This document shows positions 5,662-12,117 of a stretch of 12,117 bases of DNA, one piece after another (positions within the stretch are counted from its first letter, which is position 1; every line of letters starts with the position of its first letter). A program made the translations under genes and the position numbers. This DNA comes from Schleiferiaceae bacterium. Its GTDB lineage: Bacteria; Bacteroidota; Bacteroidia; Flavobacteriales; Schleiferiaceae. Under the pieces are notes generated by a model. It searched no databases, was not told the DNA's origin, and saw only the letters and a program-made list of their open reading frames with translations. The stretch lies in assembly GCA_030831045.1 (NCBI GenBank), contig JAURMB010000008.1, positions 1-12,117 on the forward strand, in the 5' to 3' direction.

Positions 5662-7512
5662 ATGATGCGGTACGATGTAGTTGTGGTAGGCGCTGGACAC
5701 GCCGGTAACGAAGCGGCGTCGGCGGCAGCGAAGCTTGGAGCCCGGGTTCTGCTAGTGACCATGAACATGCAAACGATTGGCCAAATGAGCTGCAATCCTG
5801 CAATGGGCGGAGTGGCTAAGGGTCAAATTGTGCGAGAAATAGACGCCCTTGGAGGATTGAGCGGTATTATATCTGATAAAACGGCCATTCAATTTCGGAT
5901 GCTTAACCGAAGTAAGGGAGCCGCGATGTGGAGTCCGCGAACGCAAAACGACCGATGGAGGTTTGCTGAGGAGTGGCGCTTAGCACTTGAATCTATACCC
6001 AAGGTAGATTTTATTCAAAGCACCGTAGATGAAGTCCTACTTGATGGAGTCAAGGTCCGCGGGGTCGTACTTCAAAGTGGCGAAGAAATCGCGTGTTCTA
6101 AAGTTGTGCTTACCAGTGGTACGTTCTTGAACGGAATTATGCACATTGGAACACGGCAAATGAACGGCGGGCGCAGCGCCGAGGGGACCGCTCGGGGAAT
6201 TACCGCATGCCTTCAGTCCTTTGGCTTTACTTCTGGGCGAATGAAGACAGGCACACCGCCACGCATTGACGGCCGCAGCTTGGACTACAGCAAATTCGAA
6301 GTACAGGAAGGCGACGAGCGCCCCGGTACCTTTAGCTATTGGGCGTCAAAACCCCTAACGAAGCAGCGCCACTGCTGGATTGCGCACACGTCTGAATCGG
6401 TGCACGATACGCTGCGCAGCGGGTTCGATCGAAGCCCATTGTTTAACGGCGCCATTCAAAGCAGCGGACCGCGCTACTGCCCAAGTATTGAAGACAAAAT
6501 CAATCGTTTTGCAGACAAGACAAGTCATCAGTTGTTTGTGGAGCCTGAAGGCTGGGACACGGTAGAAATGTACATAAACGGCTTTTCTACAAGCCTTCCT
6601 GAAGAAGTGCAGCGCGAAGCACTTCAGCAGGTGTCTGGGTTTGAGCAGGTACGGTTTTTTAGGCCGGGCTATGCGGTGGAATACGACTATTTTCCGCCCA
6701 CCCAACTGAAGCACAGCCTTGAGACCAAGCTCGTGGACGGTCTATATTTTGCAGGGCAAATCAACGGAACTACGGGTTATGAAGAGGCTGCTTGTCAAGG
6801 ACTTATGGCCGGAATAAACGCAGCTCAAGCGGTATTGGGCAAGGAAGAATTCATACTTGACCGAAGCGAGGCATACATTGGAGTCCTGATTGACGACTTA
6901 ATCACGAAGGGCACCGAGGAGCCCTACCGCATGTTTACCAGTCGAGCAGAATTCCGTTTGAGTTTGCGGCAAGACAATGCCGACCGTCGTTTAACTCCGT
7001 TGGGCCGAAATTTGGGTTTAGTTGGGGACGTACAGTGGGCCTCATTCGAACAAAAGGAGCAGCAGCGGTTCCACGTGGAACAGTGGCTTGACGCGCAGAA
7101 CGCGGAGCCAGAGCACTGGAACGCGTTTCTTGAGGAGCGCGGAACTACGCCCTTACGGCAAAAGGGGCCGTTTCGTTCCCTAATCTCTCGCCCCCAGCTT
7201 GAGTTATCGGGCTTGCGCGCCCACCTGTCCTCTGTGGAGCCCGTGGCGGATGAGTTGGTTTGGGAGCAGGTTGAAATTGACGAAAAATACCGCGGCTACT
7301 TGGAAAAAGAGCAGGAGCAAGTTCAAAAATTGAAGCGATTAGAAAGCGTTCGCATTCCTGCCCAATTTGATTTTGAACGGATCGCCGCCTTGAGCATAGA
7401 GTCGCGGCAAAAGCTAAATAAATTGAGGCCCGAAACGGTAGGTCAAGCAAGCCGCGTATCGGGTGTATCACCGGCCGACATACAAATTCTACTGGTCCAT
7501 TTGGGCCGGTAG
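5662..7512 (+). CDS. mnmG: tRNA uridine-5-carboxymethylaminomethyl modification enzyme MnmG
   Basis: 616-aa FAD protein (GidA). With the GTPase MnmE it makes the cmnm5 modification on wobble U34 of several tRNAs, in the cytoplasm. Visible features are the FAD-binding G-A-G-H-A-G (10-15), M-S-C43-N-P-A-M-G-G-V-A-K-G-Q, P-R-Y-C273-P-S-I-E-D-K (the second conserved cysteine), G-L-Y-F-A-G-Q-I-N-G-T-T-G-Y-E-E-A-A-Q-G-type C-terminal FAD contacts, and the terminal helical domain ending Q-A-S-R-V-S-G-V-S-P-A-D-I-Q-I-L-L-V-H-L. Length is normal. Two ATG codons stand in tandem at 5662 and 5665; either could start. It lies 4 bp after ybeY and 16 bp before the methyltransferase gene, so is probably in one operon with both. 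A parS palindrome is embedded at codons for F-H-V-E-Q (7068-7081). Confidence 0.97.
   Translation: MMRYDVVVVGAGHAGNEAASAAAKLGARVLLVTMNMQTIGQMSCNPAMGGVAKGQIVREIDALGGLSGIISDKTAIQFRMLNRSKGAAMWSPRTQNDRWRFAEEWRLALESIPKVDFIQSTVDEVLLDGVKVRGVVLQSGEEIACSKVVLTSGTFLNGIMHIGTRQMNGGRSAEGTARGITACLQSFGFTSGRMKTGTPPRIDGRSLDYSKFEVQEGDERPGTFSYWASKPLTKQRHCWIAHTSESVHDTLRSGFDRSPLFNGAIQSSGPRYCPSIEDKINRFADKTSHQLFVEPEGWDTVEMYINGFSTSLPEEVQREALQQVSGFEQVRFFRPGYAVEYDYFPPTQLKHSLETKLVDGLYFAGQINGTTGYEEAACQGLMAGINAAQAVLGKEEFILDRSEAYIGVLIDDLITKGTEEPYRMFTSRAEFRLSLRQDNADRRLTPLGRNLGLVGDVQWASFEQKEQQRFHVEQWLDAQNAEPEHWNAFLEERGTTPLRQKGPFRSLISRPQLELSGLRAHLSSVEPVADELVWEQVEIDEKYRGYLEKEQEQVQKLKRLESVRIPAQFDFERIAALSIESRQKLNKLRPETVGQASRVSGVSPADIQILLVHLGR
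7067..7082. other. parS-like ParB-binding site 2 (inside mnmG)
   Basis: GGTTCCACGTGGAACA contains the same perfect palindrome GTTCCACGTGGAAC (7068-7081), again 15 of 16 to TGTTCCACGTGGAACA. It is within the coding frame of mnmG, read as R-F-H-V-E-Q. Confidence 0.87.
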
Positions 7513-7526
7513 TTCCACGTGGAACA
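7511..7526. other. parS-like ParB-binding site 3
   Basis: AGTTCCACGTGGAACA carries the third exact copy of GTTCCACGTGGAAC (7512-7525). It begins in the last base of the mnmG TAG and fills most of the 16-bp gap before the methyltransferase ATG at 7529. Confidence 0.88.
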
Positions 7527-7528
7527 CT

Positions 7529-8407
7529 ATGGAAGTTAACAATTGCCCCTGCTGCGGTTCAGACCAACGCGAACTACCAATGACCGTGGTTGACCACATG
7601 GTAAGCCAAGTGTCGTTCACCGTATCTTTTTGTGTGTCCTGCGGCTGCGGCATTACCAGTCCGCGCCCAGACGAAATAGGGCCCTACTACGAGAGCCCCT
7701 CCTACACGTCTCACCAAGATCAAAATTCTGGTTTGTTTGGTCGGCTCTATGGTTTGGCCCGCACGGTTGCAGCAGGACAAAAGCTGCGCCTGATCAAGCG
7801 TGCATCGAAAAAATCTAAAGGCTCGTTGCTTGATTACGGTTGTGGGGTTGGTGTTTTCACGAGCCGAGCTGAGCGGGCCGGATGGCACGTCGATGGCATA
7901 GAGCTTTCGGCTGAAGCGCGCCGGCGGGCTCAAGAAAAACTAAAGACCGGACGCGTTGCGACCCACCGAGACGAGCTTGACGCGACGCATACGTACGACG
8001 TAGTCACGCTGTTCCACGTTCTTGAGCACTTGGACGATCCCGCCGAAGCGCTTGCGTGGATTCGGGCTCGATTGAACACGGGGGGCGCCCTTATCGTCGC
8101 GGTGCCAAACTACGAGTCGCCAGATGCTCAGCACTACGGACCGCACTGGGCGGCATACGATGTGCCGATTCACTATTGGCACTTTACCAAGGCGTCGATC
8201 AATGCACTTGCTCGGTCGACCGGATGGTTTGTGTCAGAAGTTCACCCGATGCGGATGGATGCTTTTTATGTATCGCTCTTAAGTGAAGCGTACAAAACGG
8301 GGTCAAAAAACTGGTTATCAGCAGTTTATCAAGGAATAAAAAGCAACGTGCTCGGCGGCAACAGCAACGCTTCGAGCCTTATTTACGTGCTGCGAAAAGC
8401 TTCATAA
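7529..8407 (+). CDS. class I SAM-dependent methyltransferase with N-terminal zinc-ribbon-like motif
   Basis: 292 aa from the ATG at 7529. An in-frame ATG at 7463 would lie inside mnmG and adds residues read from the parS site and mnmG tail, so it is rejected. The N-terminus has two CxxC pairs, C6-P-C-C9 and C35-V-S-C38, likely a small zinc-binding knuckle as in Methyltransf-type proteins that modify sugars or other small molecules. The Rossmann core follows: L-L-D-Y-G-C-G-V-G (motif I, 100-108), V-D-G-I-E-L (121-126), and F-H-V-L-E-H-L-D-D-P (162-171). A homologue next to mnmG is common in Flavobacteriia as I recall. The substrate is unknown. The last 29 bp overlap the 3' end of the convergent holB. 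Confidence 0.88.
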   Translation: MEVNNCPCCGSDQRELPMTVVDHMVSQVSFTVSFCVSCGCGITSPRPDEIGPYYESPSYTSHQDQNSGLFGRLYGLARTVAAGQKLRLIKRASKKSKGSLLDYGCGVGVFTSRAERAGWHVDGIELSAEARRRAQEKLKTGRVATHRDELDATHTYDVVTLFHVLEHLDDPAEALAWIRARLNTGGALIVAVPNYESPDAQHYGPHWAAYDVPIHYWHFTKASINALARSTGWFVSEVHPMRMDAFYVSLLSEAYKTGSKNWLSAVYQGIKSNVLGGNSNASSLIYVLRKAS

Positions 8408-9527
8408 CCGAAATTCCAAGGTCGCTTAGGACCATTCGGCTGTTAATGTTGCGCTGAAGGTCCGTTAGTGCAGACAGAAAAAGGGCCTGTAGCTCTTCGT
8501 GCTGGCCTTCGTGAAGCAGCCGGGCCAGCCCCTCGGGCTGAAACGGTACGTCAGGAAACCATGAAAATAACGAAGCGTGCAGCGCGCCGTAGCGCATTCG
8601 CAGCAGCTGCGACATGAGGTGTGAACTCACGTGGATCCACTGCTTTTGCTGCTCCCGAGGCTCTTTGGCAAGGCTTTCTGTGAACTGAAGGAGCGCGACA
8701 AGGTCTTTTTTGTACACCAACCGCATGAATTCGACAAAGCGCTGAAGCGGCTCACGAAGGGCCTCGCGGTTGCGGTGCAGCATGAGCGCGCGTCCAGGTT
8801 GTCCGCCCGAGAGCTCAGCCAGCACACTGGCTTGCTGGGTATCAACGCCGGCCTTTGCGAGCGCCGCCACCAGCACCCCCGTGGGGAGCGGCTTGACGTA
8901 GTGAACCTGACACCGCGAGCGTATGGTTTGAAGGACCGCGCCCTCGTTGTGGCTGATTAAGAGCAAAAGGGTGCGGTCCAACGGCTCCTCAATCAGTTTG
9001 AGCAGCTTGTTGGCCGCGGCGTCGTTTAGGCGTTCGGGCATCCAAAGTACCACAACCTTATAACCTCCGGCGTGCGATTTAAGGGAGAGCAGGCGCTGTA
9101 TTCGGGCGGACTCTTTAACCGAAATCTGCACCACTTTTTGGGAACCGCCGAGCTGTTCGATCCAGTCAGCGCTGAGCGGGTGTGGGTTTGCTGAAAGAAA
9201 CGTCCGCACCTCGGCTAGAAACGGAGCGCAGGTGTCTTCGTCGTCGCCACGCCCCTCGCCGCCCACAACGGGTACAATCCAGTGTACGTCGGGATGGGCC
9301 AACGCCCGAAGCTGAACGCAGGACGGGCAAGTTCCGCACGCACCTGAAGCCGTGGGCGCAGCGCAGAGCACGCGGGCCACATACTCCAAGGCCAAGGGCC
9401 AAGCCATTCCGCCGTCATCGCACACCAGCATTTGGGCGTGGGCAACACGTTCCCGCGCGACGGCCTGGTCGAGCCAAAGCCCCCATTCGGGCAGCTGCTG
9501 AAGCGGAATTTGAAGGGCAGAACTCAA
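8379..9527 (-). CDS. holB: DNA polymerase III delta' subunit (clamp-loader)
   Basis: 382-aa delta' subunit of the clamp loader that opens and places the beta sliding clamp on primed DNA. The AAA+ domain has a non-functional P-loop (V-C-D-D-G-G-M-A-W-P, no G-K-T/S), as expected for delta'. The zinc module is C55-x8-C64-x2-C67-x2-C70, the same spacing as in E. coli HolB. The S-R-C sensor motif is at 204-206 (R-S-R-C-Q). The C-terminal helical region is about 50 residues longer than E. coli's 334 aa in total length, not unusual for Bacteroidota. It is convergent with the methyltransferase (29-bp overlap) and divergent from pgk. Confidence 0.9.
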   Translation of the reverse strand: MSSALQIPLQQLPEWGLWLDQAVARERVAHAQMLVCDDGGMAWPLALEYVARVLCAAPTASGACGTCPSCVQLRALAHPDVHWIVPVVGGEGRGDDEDTCAPFLAEVRTFLSANPHPLSADWIEQLGGSQKVVQISVKESARIQRLLSLKSHAGGYKVVVLWMPERLNDAAANKLLKLIEEPLDRTLLLLISHNEGAVLQTIRSRCQVHYVKPLPTGVLVAALAKAGVDTQQASVLAELSGGQPGRALMLHRNREALREPLQRFVEFMRLVYKKDLVALLQFTESLAKEPREQQKQWIHVSSHLMSQLLRMRYGALHASLFSWFPDVPFQPEGLARLLHEGQHEELQALFLSALTDLQRNINSRMVLSDLGISVMKLFAARK

Positions 9528-9534
9528 AGCGGAG

Positions 9535-9542
9535 CGAAGGTA
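9535..9542 (-). promoter_or_regulatory. -7-like element for holB
   Basis: On the minus strand TACCTTCG matches TAnnTTTG at 7 of 8. It ends 7 bp before the holB ATG (9527), so the leader would be only a few nucleotides or absent. It sits 6 bp from the pgk element, back to back. Confidence 0.4.
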
Positions 9543-9548
9543 GCGCCC

Positions 9549-9556
9549 TACCTTTG
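9549..9556 (+). promoter_or_regulatory. -7 element of the pgk promoter
   Basis: TACCTTTG is an exact TAnnTTTG match, 27 bp before the pgk ATG, giving a leader of about 20 nt. The expected -33 position falls inside the 5' end of holB and shows no clear TTTG. Confidence 0.6.
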
Positions 9557-9583
9557 CACTACGAAAAATTAGACCCCCGAGTT

Positions 9584-10783
9584 ATGAAAACCATCGACCA
9601 ATTGGACGTGCGCGGAAAGCGAATTTTAGTTCGCGTAGACTACAACGTGCCCCTTCGCGAGGACGGAACGGTAGCCAACAACCAGCGCATCACGGCAACC
9701 CTGCCAACCCTGCAGTCGATTTTGGACCGGGGCGGACGCGCCGTACTGGTATCGCACCTCGGCCGACCCAAAGCAGCGTTTGAGGCAGCGTACTCGCTGC
9801 GCCCCGTGGCCCACGAGTTGGCGCGGGTATTGGGCCGACCGGTTCAGTTCTCGGCGCAGACGGTAGGTGCCGACGCCGTGGCGGCCACGAAGGCCCTGCT
9901 CGACGGTGAAGTGCTCCTGCTGGAAAACGTGCGCTTTTTTGCGGGCGAAGAGGCGGGCGACGCGGAATTTGCCGCGCAACTCGCCGAGCTTGGTGACGCG
10001 TACGTCAACGACGCCTTTGGCACAGCCCACCGCGCCCACGCCTCAACGGCCGTCGTAGCGGCGCACTTTAAGGGGTCGAGCGCTTTTGGAATGGTTATGG
10101 CCAGCGAGATTGCCAACGTAGACCGCGTTTTGGCGTCCAACGAGAAGCCTTCGGTGGCTGTGGTGGGCGGATCTAAGGTTTCGAGCAAGATCGTGATTCT
10201 GGAGCGCCTTTTGGACCGCGTCGACGCGCTGCTCATCGGGGGAGGTATGGCGTTCACCTTTTTGAAGGCCCAAGGGGCACAGGTGGGCAACAGCCTCGTC
10301 GAAGACGAACATCTCGAGACGGCGAACCAGATTATGCGTGCAGCCGAAGCTAAGGGCGTGCGCATTTACCTGCCCACGGACGTCGTGGCGGCCGATCGCT
10401 TTGCGGCCGACGCGGCGACCCAGGTGACGGCCAGCGCCCAAATCCCGGACGGCTGGATGGGCCTTGATGTGGGACCCCAAACACTGGAAACCTATGCTGA
10501 AGTGGTTCGCACCGCCAAAACCCTGCTTTGGAATGGCCCGCTGGGCGTGTTTGAGCTTGACGCTTTTGCGGCCGGAACGCGCGGCCTGGGCGAAGCCATT
10601 GCCGCGGCCACGGAGGCGGGCACCCTGTTCTCGCTCGTCGGAGGGGGCGATAGCGTTGCCGCTGTCGAGCAGTTTGGTTTGTCGCGCCGCGTGAGCTACG
10701 TGAGCACCGGCGGCGGAGCAATGCTGGAATACTTAGAAGGCCGCGTCCTCCCCGGAATCCAGGCCGTCTACGACGCGGAATAA
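9584..10783 (+). CDS. pgk: phosphoglycerate kinase
   Basis: 399-aa cytoplasmic glycolytic/gluconeogenic enzyme transferring phosphate between 1,3-bisphosphoglycerate and ADP. Motifs in order are R-V-D-Y-N-V-P-L (17-24), S-H-L-G-R-P (57-62), E-N-V-R-F, N-D-A-F-G-T-A-H-R-A-H-A-S-T (141-154), G-G-S-K-V-S-S-K-I (194-202), G-G-G-M-A-F-T-F, W-N-G-P-L-G-V-F-E and the nucleotide-binding G-G-G-D-S near the C-terminus. The start is ATG 9584 (M-K-T-I-D-Q-L); the frame stays open far upstream into holB, but that extension is antisense to holB and unlike any Pgk. Its last 51 bp overlap the 3' end of the convergent cvpA. Confidence 0.97.
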   Translation: MKTIDQLDVRGKRILVRVDYNVPLREDGTVANNQRITATLPTLQSILDRGGRAVLVSHLGRPKAAFEAAYSLRPVAHELARVLGRPVQFSAQTVGADAVAATKALLDGEVLLLENVRFFAGEEAGDAEFAAQLAELGDAYVNDAFGTAHRAHASTAVVAAHFKGSSAFGMVMASEIANVDRVLASNEKPSVAVVGGSKVSSKIVILERLLDRVDALLIGGGMAFTFLKAQGAQVGNSLVEDEHLETANQIMRAAEAKGVRIYLPTDVVAADRFAADAATQVTASAQIPDGWMGLDVGPQTLETYAEVVRTAKTLLWNGPLGVFELDAFAAGTRGLGEAIAAATEAGTLFSLVGGGDSVAAVEQFGLSRRVSYVSTGGGAMLEYLEGRVLPGIQAVYDAE

Positions 10784-11254
10784 GTTGGGGGTCATCCATT
10801 CGCCCAAGGCTAAGGCCTTGAGGTAGTAGGTTGACGAAGCGCGGTAGTCCGCCCCAGGACCAATCGACGGAAAGGCGTCGCCCAACCAGCGGAGCGGAAG
10901 TGCCACCAATGCGGCAATCATGAATCCTTTGGCGAGTCCGCTGACGCCGCCGAGGAGGCGGTTAAGCCATCCCAGCAAGATGAGTTTAGATAGCTGCGTG
11001 GCGATTTTGCCAAGCAGCACGACGGCGAGGTACAGCACAAAAAGGCTCAGGTAGTAGGCCACGCCGCTGCGGAGTCCGGCGTCGTCAATAAAGGCGTCCA
11101 GAAAGGGCTCGACGCGCTTAGCCAACGGCCCCGCGAAGAGGTAGCCCAAGAGCAGCCCGAGGAGTCCCGAAAGGTCGTTGATGAATCCGCGCCAAATTCC
11201 GCGCCCCACAAAGGCTAGAACTAAGGCGACAATGAGCAGGTCGAGGCCCGTCAT
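10733..11254 (-). CDS. cvpA: CvpA family inner-membrane protein
   Basis: 173-aa CvpA-type membrane protein. The E. coli homologue is linked to colicin V production and envelope stress, but the biochemical role is unsettled. The family pattern is clear: N-terminal L-D-L-L-I-V-A-L-V-L-A-F with G-x-x-R-G-I-W-R-G-F, then hydrophobic segments at about 4-21, 28-46, 66-88 and 103-122 (four likely membrane helices). The ATG at 11252-11254 is 3 bp after the stop of the upstream lipoprotein gene, so it is the last gene of that operon. The C-terminal 16 codons are read from DNA that also encodes the Pgk C-terminus on the other strand. Confidence 0.85.
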   Translation of the reverse strand: MTGLDLLIVALVLAFVGRGIWRGFINDLSGLLGLLLGYLFAGPLAKRVEPFLDAFIDDAGLRSGVAYYLSLFVLYLAVVLLGKIATQLSKLILLGWLNRLLGGVSGLAKGFMIAALVALPLRWLGDAFPSIGPGADYRASSTYYLKALALGEWMTPNLFRVVDGLDSGEDAAF

Positions 11255-11257
11255 GGT

Positions 11258-11665
11258 TTAGCAGCCGCTAACGCCTTCGACGTAGGGCTGAACAACGATT
11301 TGCACTTTGGCGGTGCTGTCAGCAACCAACTTGAGGTAGCCGCAGCCGAACACGGTCGGGGGCGTTCCGCCCTTTTGCGCGGTTACTTGCAGCACGGCGG
11401 GAAGTCCGTACTGAAACACGTCGTTGCCTTCGGCGTCGCGCACGATTCCGTCGACTCCAGATCGGCCCTGAAAGTCAGGAATGGCGTTTACAACCGGTGC
11501 GGTAGCGCGGACCGTAGCGTTTTGGAGGGGAATCAAGTCGCCGTCTTCGTTGACCGCAACGACTTCGATTTGAAAGCGGTAGACGGGGGCCTCTTTGGGG
11601 CCGCATGACGTAACGCCAGCCACAAAGAGGGCCGCGGCAAAGGCGAGAATGCGATAGGTTTTCAC
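11258..11665 (-). CDS. predicted lipoprotein, paralogue of the upstream gene
   Basis: 135 aa if started at the GTG at 11665, which overlaps the TGA of the preceding gene (GTGA). A longer frame to 11752 is antisense-like noise inside that gene with no signal sequence at its front. From the GTG the product has K-T-Y-R, a hydrophobic stretch and a lipobox-like V-T-S-C21, so it is probably a lipoprotein of the cell envelope. The rest is a predicted beta-rich domain (about 28-130) with N-E-D, A-T-V-R-A-T-A-P and S-G-V-D-G-I, reminiscent of carboxypeptidase-regulatory-like or Ig-like folds. It ends in Cys135, with Cys108 27 residues before it. No function can be assigned. It precedes cvpA by 3 bp. 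Confidence 0.75.
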   Translation of the reverse strand: MKTYRILAFAAALFVAGVTSCGPKEAPVYRFQIEVVAVNEDGDLIPLQNATVRATAPVVNAIPDFQGRSGVDGIVRDAEGNDVFQYGLPAVLQVTAQKGGTPPTVFGCGYLKLVADSTAKVQIVVQPYVEGVSGC

Positions 11666-12069
11666 AAGCAACCGGTGTTGGGATCGCCGTAGGGGCGGAG
11701 GATTACGTAGGCCACCGCCGTGTCGCCGGGCACAATGTGCACGAAGGAACACCCGCGGTAGGCGCCTTTGGTAGATTCAATGTCGAGGTAGGCTTCGCGC
11801 TCGTACTTCCAGGGTTCGTTGGTCCAACCGCTTACGCCGGACTTTTTGTAGTAGTAGCCGTAGGTATTGGGGTTGGTAAACAGGGTTCCGGTTCCGGGGG
11901 CAGAAAGGTGAATCCACGCATTTTGAATGGCCACACTGTCTTCGTTGATGACCCGAACAGCCACATATCCTGGGCCGGTGCGGGGTTTTTCGCACGAAGC
12001 GACAAGGCCAGCCAGGCCCACGAGGAGGGCGGCAGCAGAAAGGATCCGGTAGTTCACTTGCTTTAGCAT
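11662..12069 (-). CDS. predicted lipoprotein, first gene of the cvpA operon
   Basis: 135 aa from the ATG at 12069. The frame extends to a TTG at 12093, but that codon sits inside the -7 element, so the internal ATG (M-L-K-Q-V-N-Y-R-I-L) is preferred. A lipoprotein signal peptide is clear: positively charged start, hydrophobic 9-24, lipobox V-A-S-C26. The mature part resembles the next gene's product: V-A-V-R-V-I-N-E-D-S-V-A-I-Q-N-A-W-I-H-L-S-A-P, S-G-V-S-G-W, C107 in Y-R-G-C-S-F, and a C-terminal T-G-C134-L, with 27 residues between the cysteines in both proteins. It is Tyr-rich around 70-73. Function unknown; surface or periplasmic-facing location is inferred. Confidence 0.78.
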   Translation of the reverse strand: MLKQVNYRILSAAALLVGLAGLVASCEKPRTGPGYVAVRVINEDSVAIQNAWIHLSAPGTGTLFTNPNTYGYYYKKSGVSGWTNEPWKYEREAYLDIESTKGAYRGCSFVHIVPGDTAVAYVILRPYGDPNTGCL

Positions 12070-12090
12070 AGTTTTGCGCGACAAAGCAAG

Positions 12091-12098
12091 CAAATATA
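12091..12098 (-). promoter_or_regulatory. -7 element of the lipoprotein-cvpA operon
   Basis: On the minus strand TATATTTG is an exact TAnnTTTG match, 21 bp before the ATG at 12069, giving a leader of about 15 nt. The -33 region falls at or beyond the window edge and cannot be judged. Confidence 0.6.
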
Positions 12099-12117
12099 GC
12101 AGTTTCCCCGACGATGC

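Noticed and set aside
7463..7528. Earlier in-frame ATG for the methyltransferase
   Set aside because: It would overlap the mnmG end and read through the parS site; the zinc-ribbon start at 7529 is the natural N-terminus.
8010..8025. TGTTCCACGTTCTTGA, resembling parS
   Set aside because: Only the left half matches; the right arm differs at about five positions, and it lies in the conserved F-H-V-L-E-H motif codons of the methyltransferase.
9182..9583. Long in-frame N-terminal extension of pgk
   Set aside because: It is antisense to holB, is Arg/Pro-rich nonsense, and the Pgk family begins at the ATG at 9584, which has a promoter just upstream.
11666..11752. Longer frame of the second lipoprotein
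   Set aside because: The extension lies wholly in the preceding gene and would bury the signal peptide; the GTG overlapping the TGA fits better.
1..12117. CRISPR arrays, insertion sequences, transposases or prophage genes
   Set aside because: No regularly spaced direct repeats, terminal inverted repeats or mobile-element proteins are visible; the gene content is housekeeping.

Overview
The window looks like core chromosome from a member of the Bacteroidota, most likely Flavobacteriales, with a fairly high G+C content for that group. The evidence is four-fold. Several genes are preceded by the phylum-specific -7 element TAnnTTTG rather than a sigma70-type -10 box. The starts I inspected show no clear Shine-Dalgarno sequence. 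The glutamyl-tRNA synthetase has a Bacteroidota-like stretch after its KLSKR loop. The gene order ybeY-mnmG-methyltransferase, then convergent holB and divergent pgk, fits that group. I cannot name a genus.

Layout. 2-1813: gltX (its 5' end lies outside the window) followed closely by folB. 1855-1983: a tRNA-Cys(GCA) gene with its own -7 element and an intrinsic terminator. 2116-2877: an AraC-type regulator whose N-terminal domain resembles a decayed response-regulator receiver. 2907-4467: an ALDH7-family (antiquitin/AmaB-like) aldehyde dehydrogenase. 4468-4801: a 334-bp gene-free segment, only about 33% G+C by hand count, full of GGTTA/TAACC repeats and degenerate DnaA-box-like words. 4802-8407: a tight co-directional cluster rpiB-ybeY-mnmG-SAM methyltransferase. 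8379-9527 (minus): holB. 9584-10783: pgk, divergent from holB across a 56-bp shared promoter region. 10733-12069 (minus): an operon of two paralogous 135-residue lipoproteins and cvpA, with a promoter at the right edge.

The main discovery is three exact copies of the 14-bp palindrome GTTCCACGTGGAAC, at 5641, 7068 and 7512. They lie at the ybeY/mnmG junction, inside mnmG, and at the mnmG/methyltransferase junction. This is the core of the ParB-binding centromere parS, and parS clusters lie close to the replication origin in most bacteria that have them. Together with the AT-rich, repeat-laden gap 0.8-3 kb away, the neighbouring mnmG (gidA) and a suggestive change in G/C strand bias, this makes 4468-4801 a good candidate chromosomal origin (oriC), in a window that lacks dnaA, parA and parB. 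The parS call is strong. The oriC call is inference.

The protein-coding genes are mostly housekeeping: translation (gltX, tRNA-Cys, mnmG, ybeY), replication (holB), central carbon metabolism (pgk, rpiB) and folate (folB). I see no mobile element, CRISPR array or defence island.
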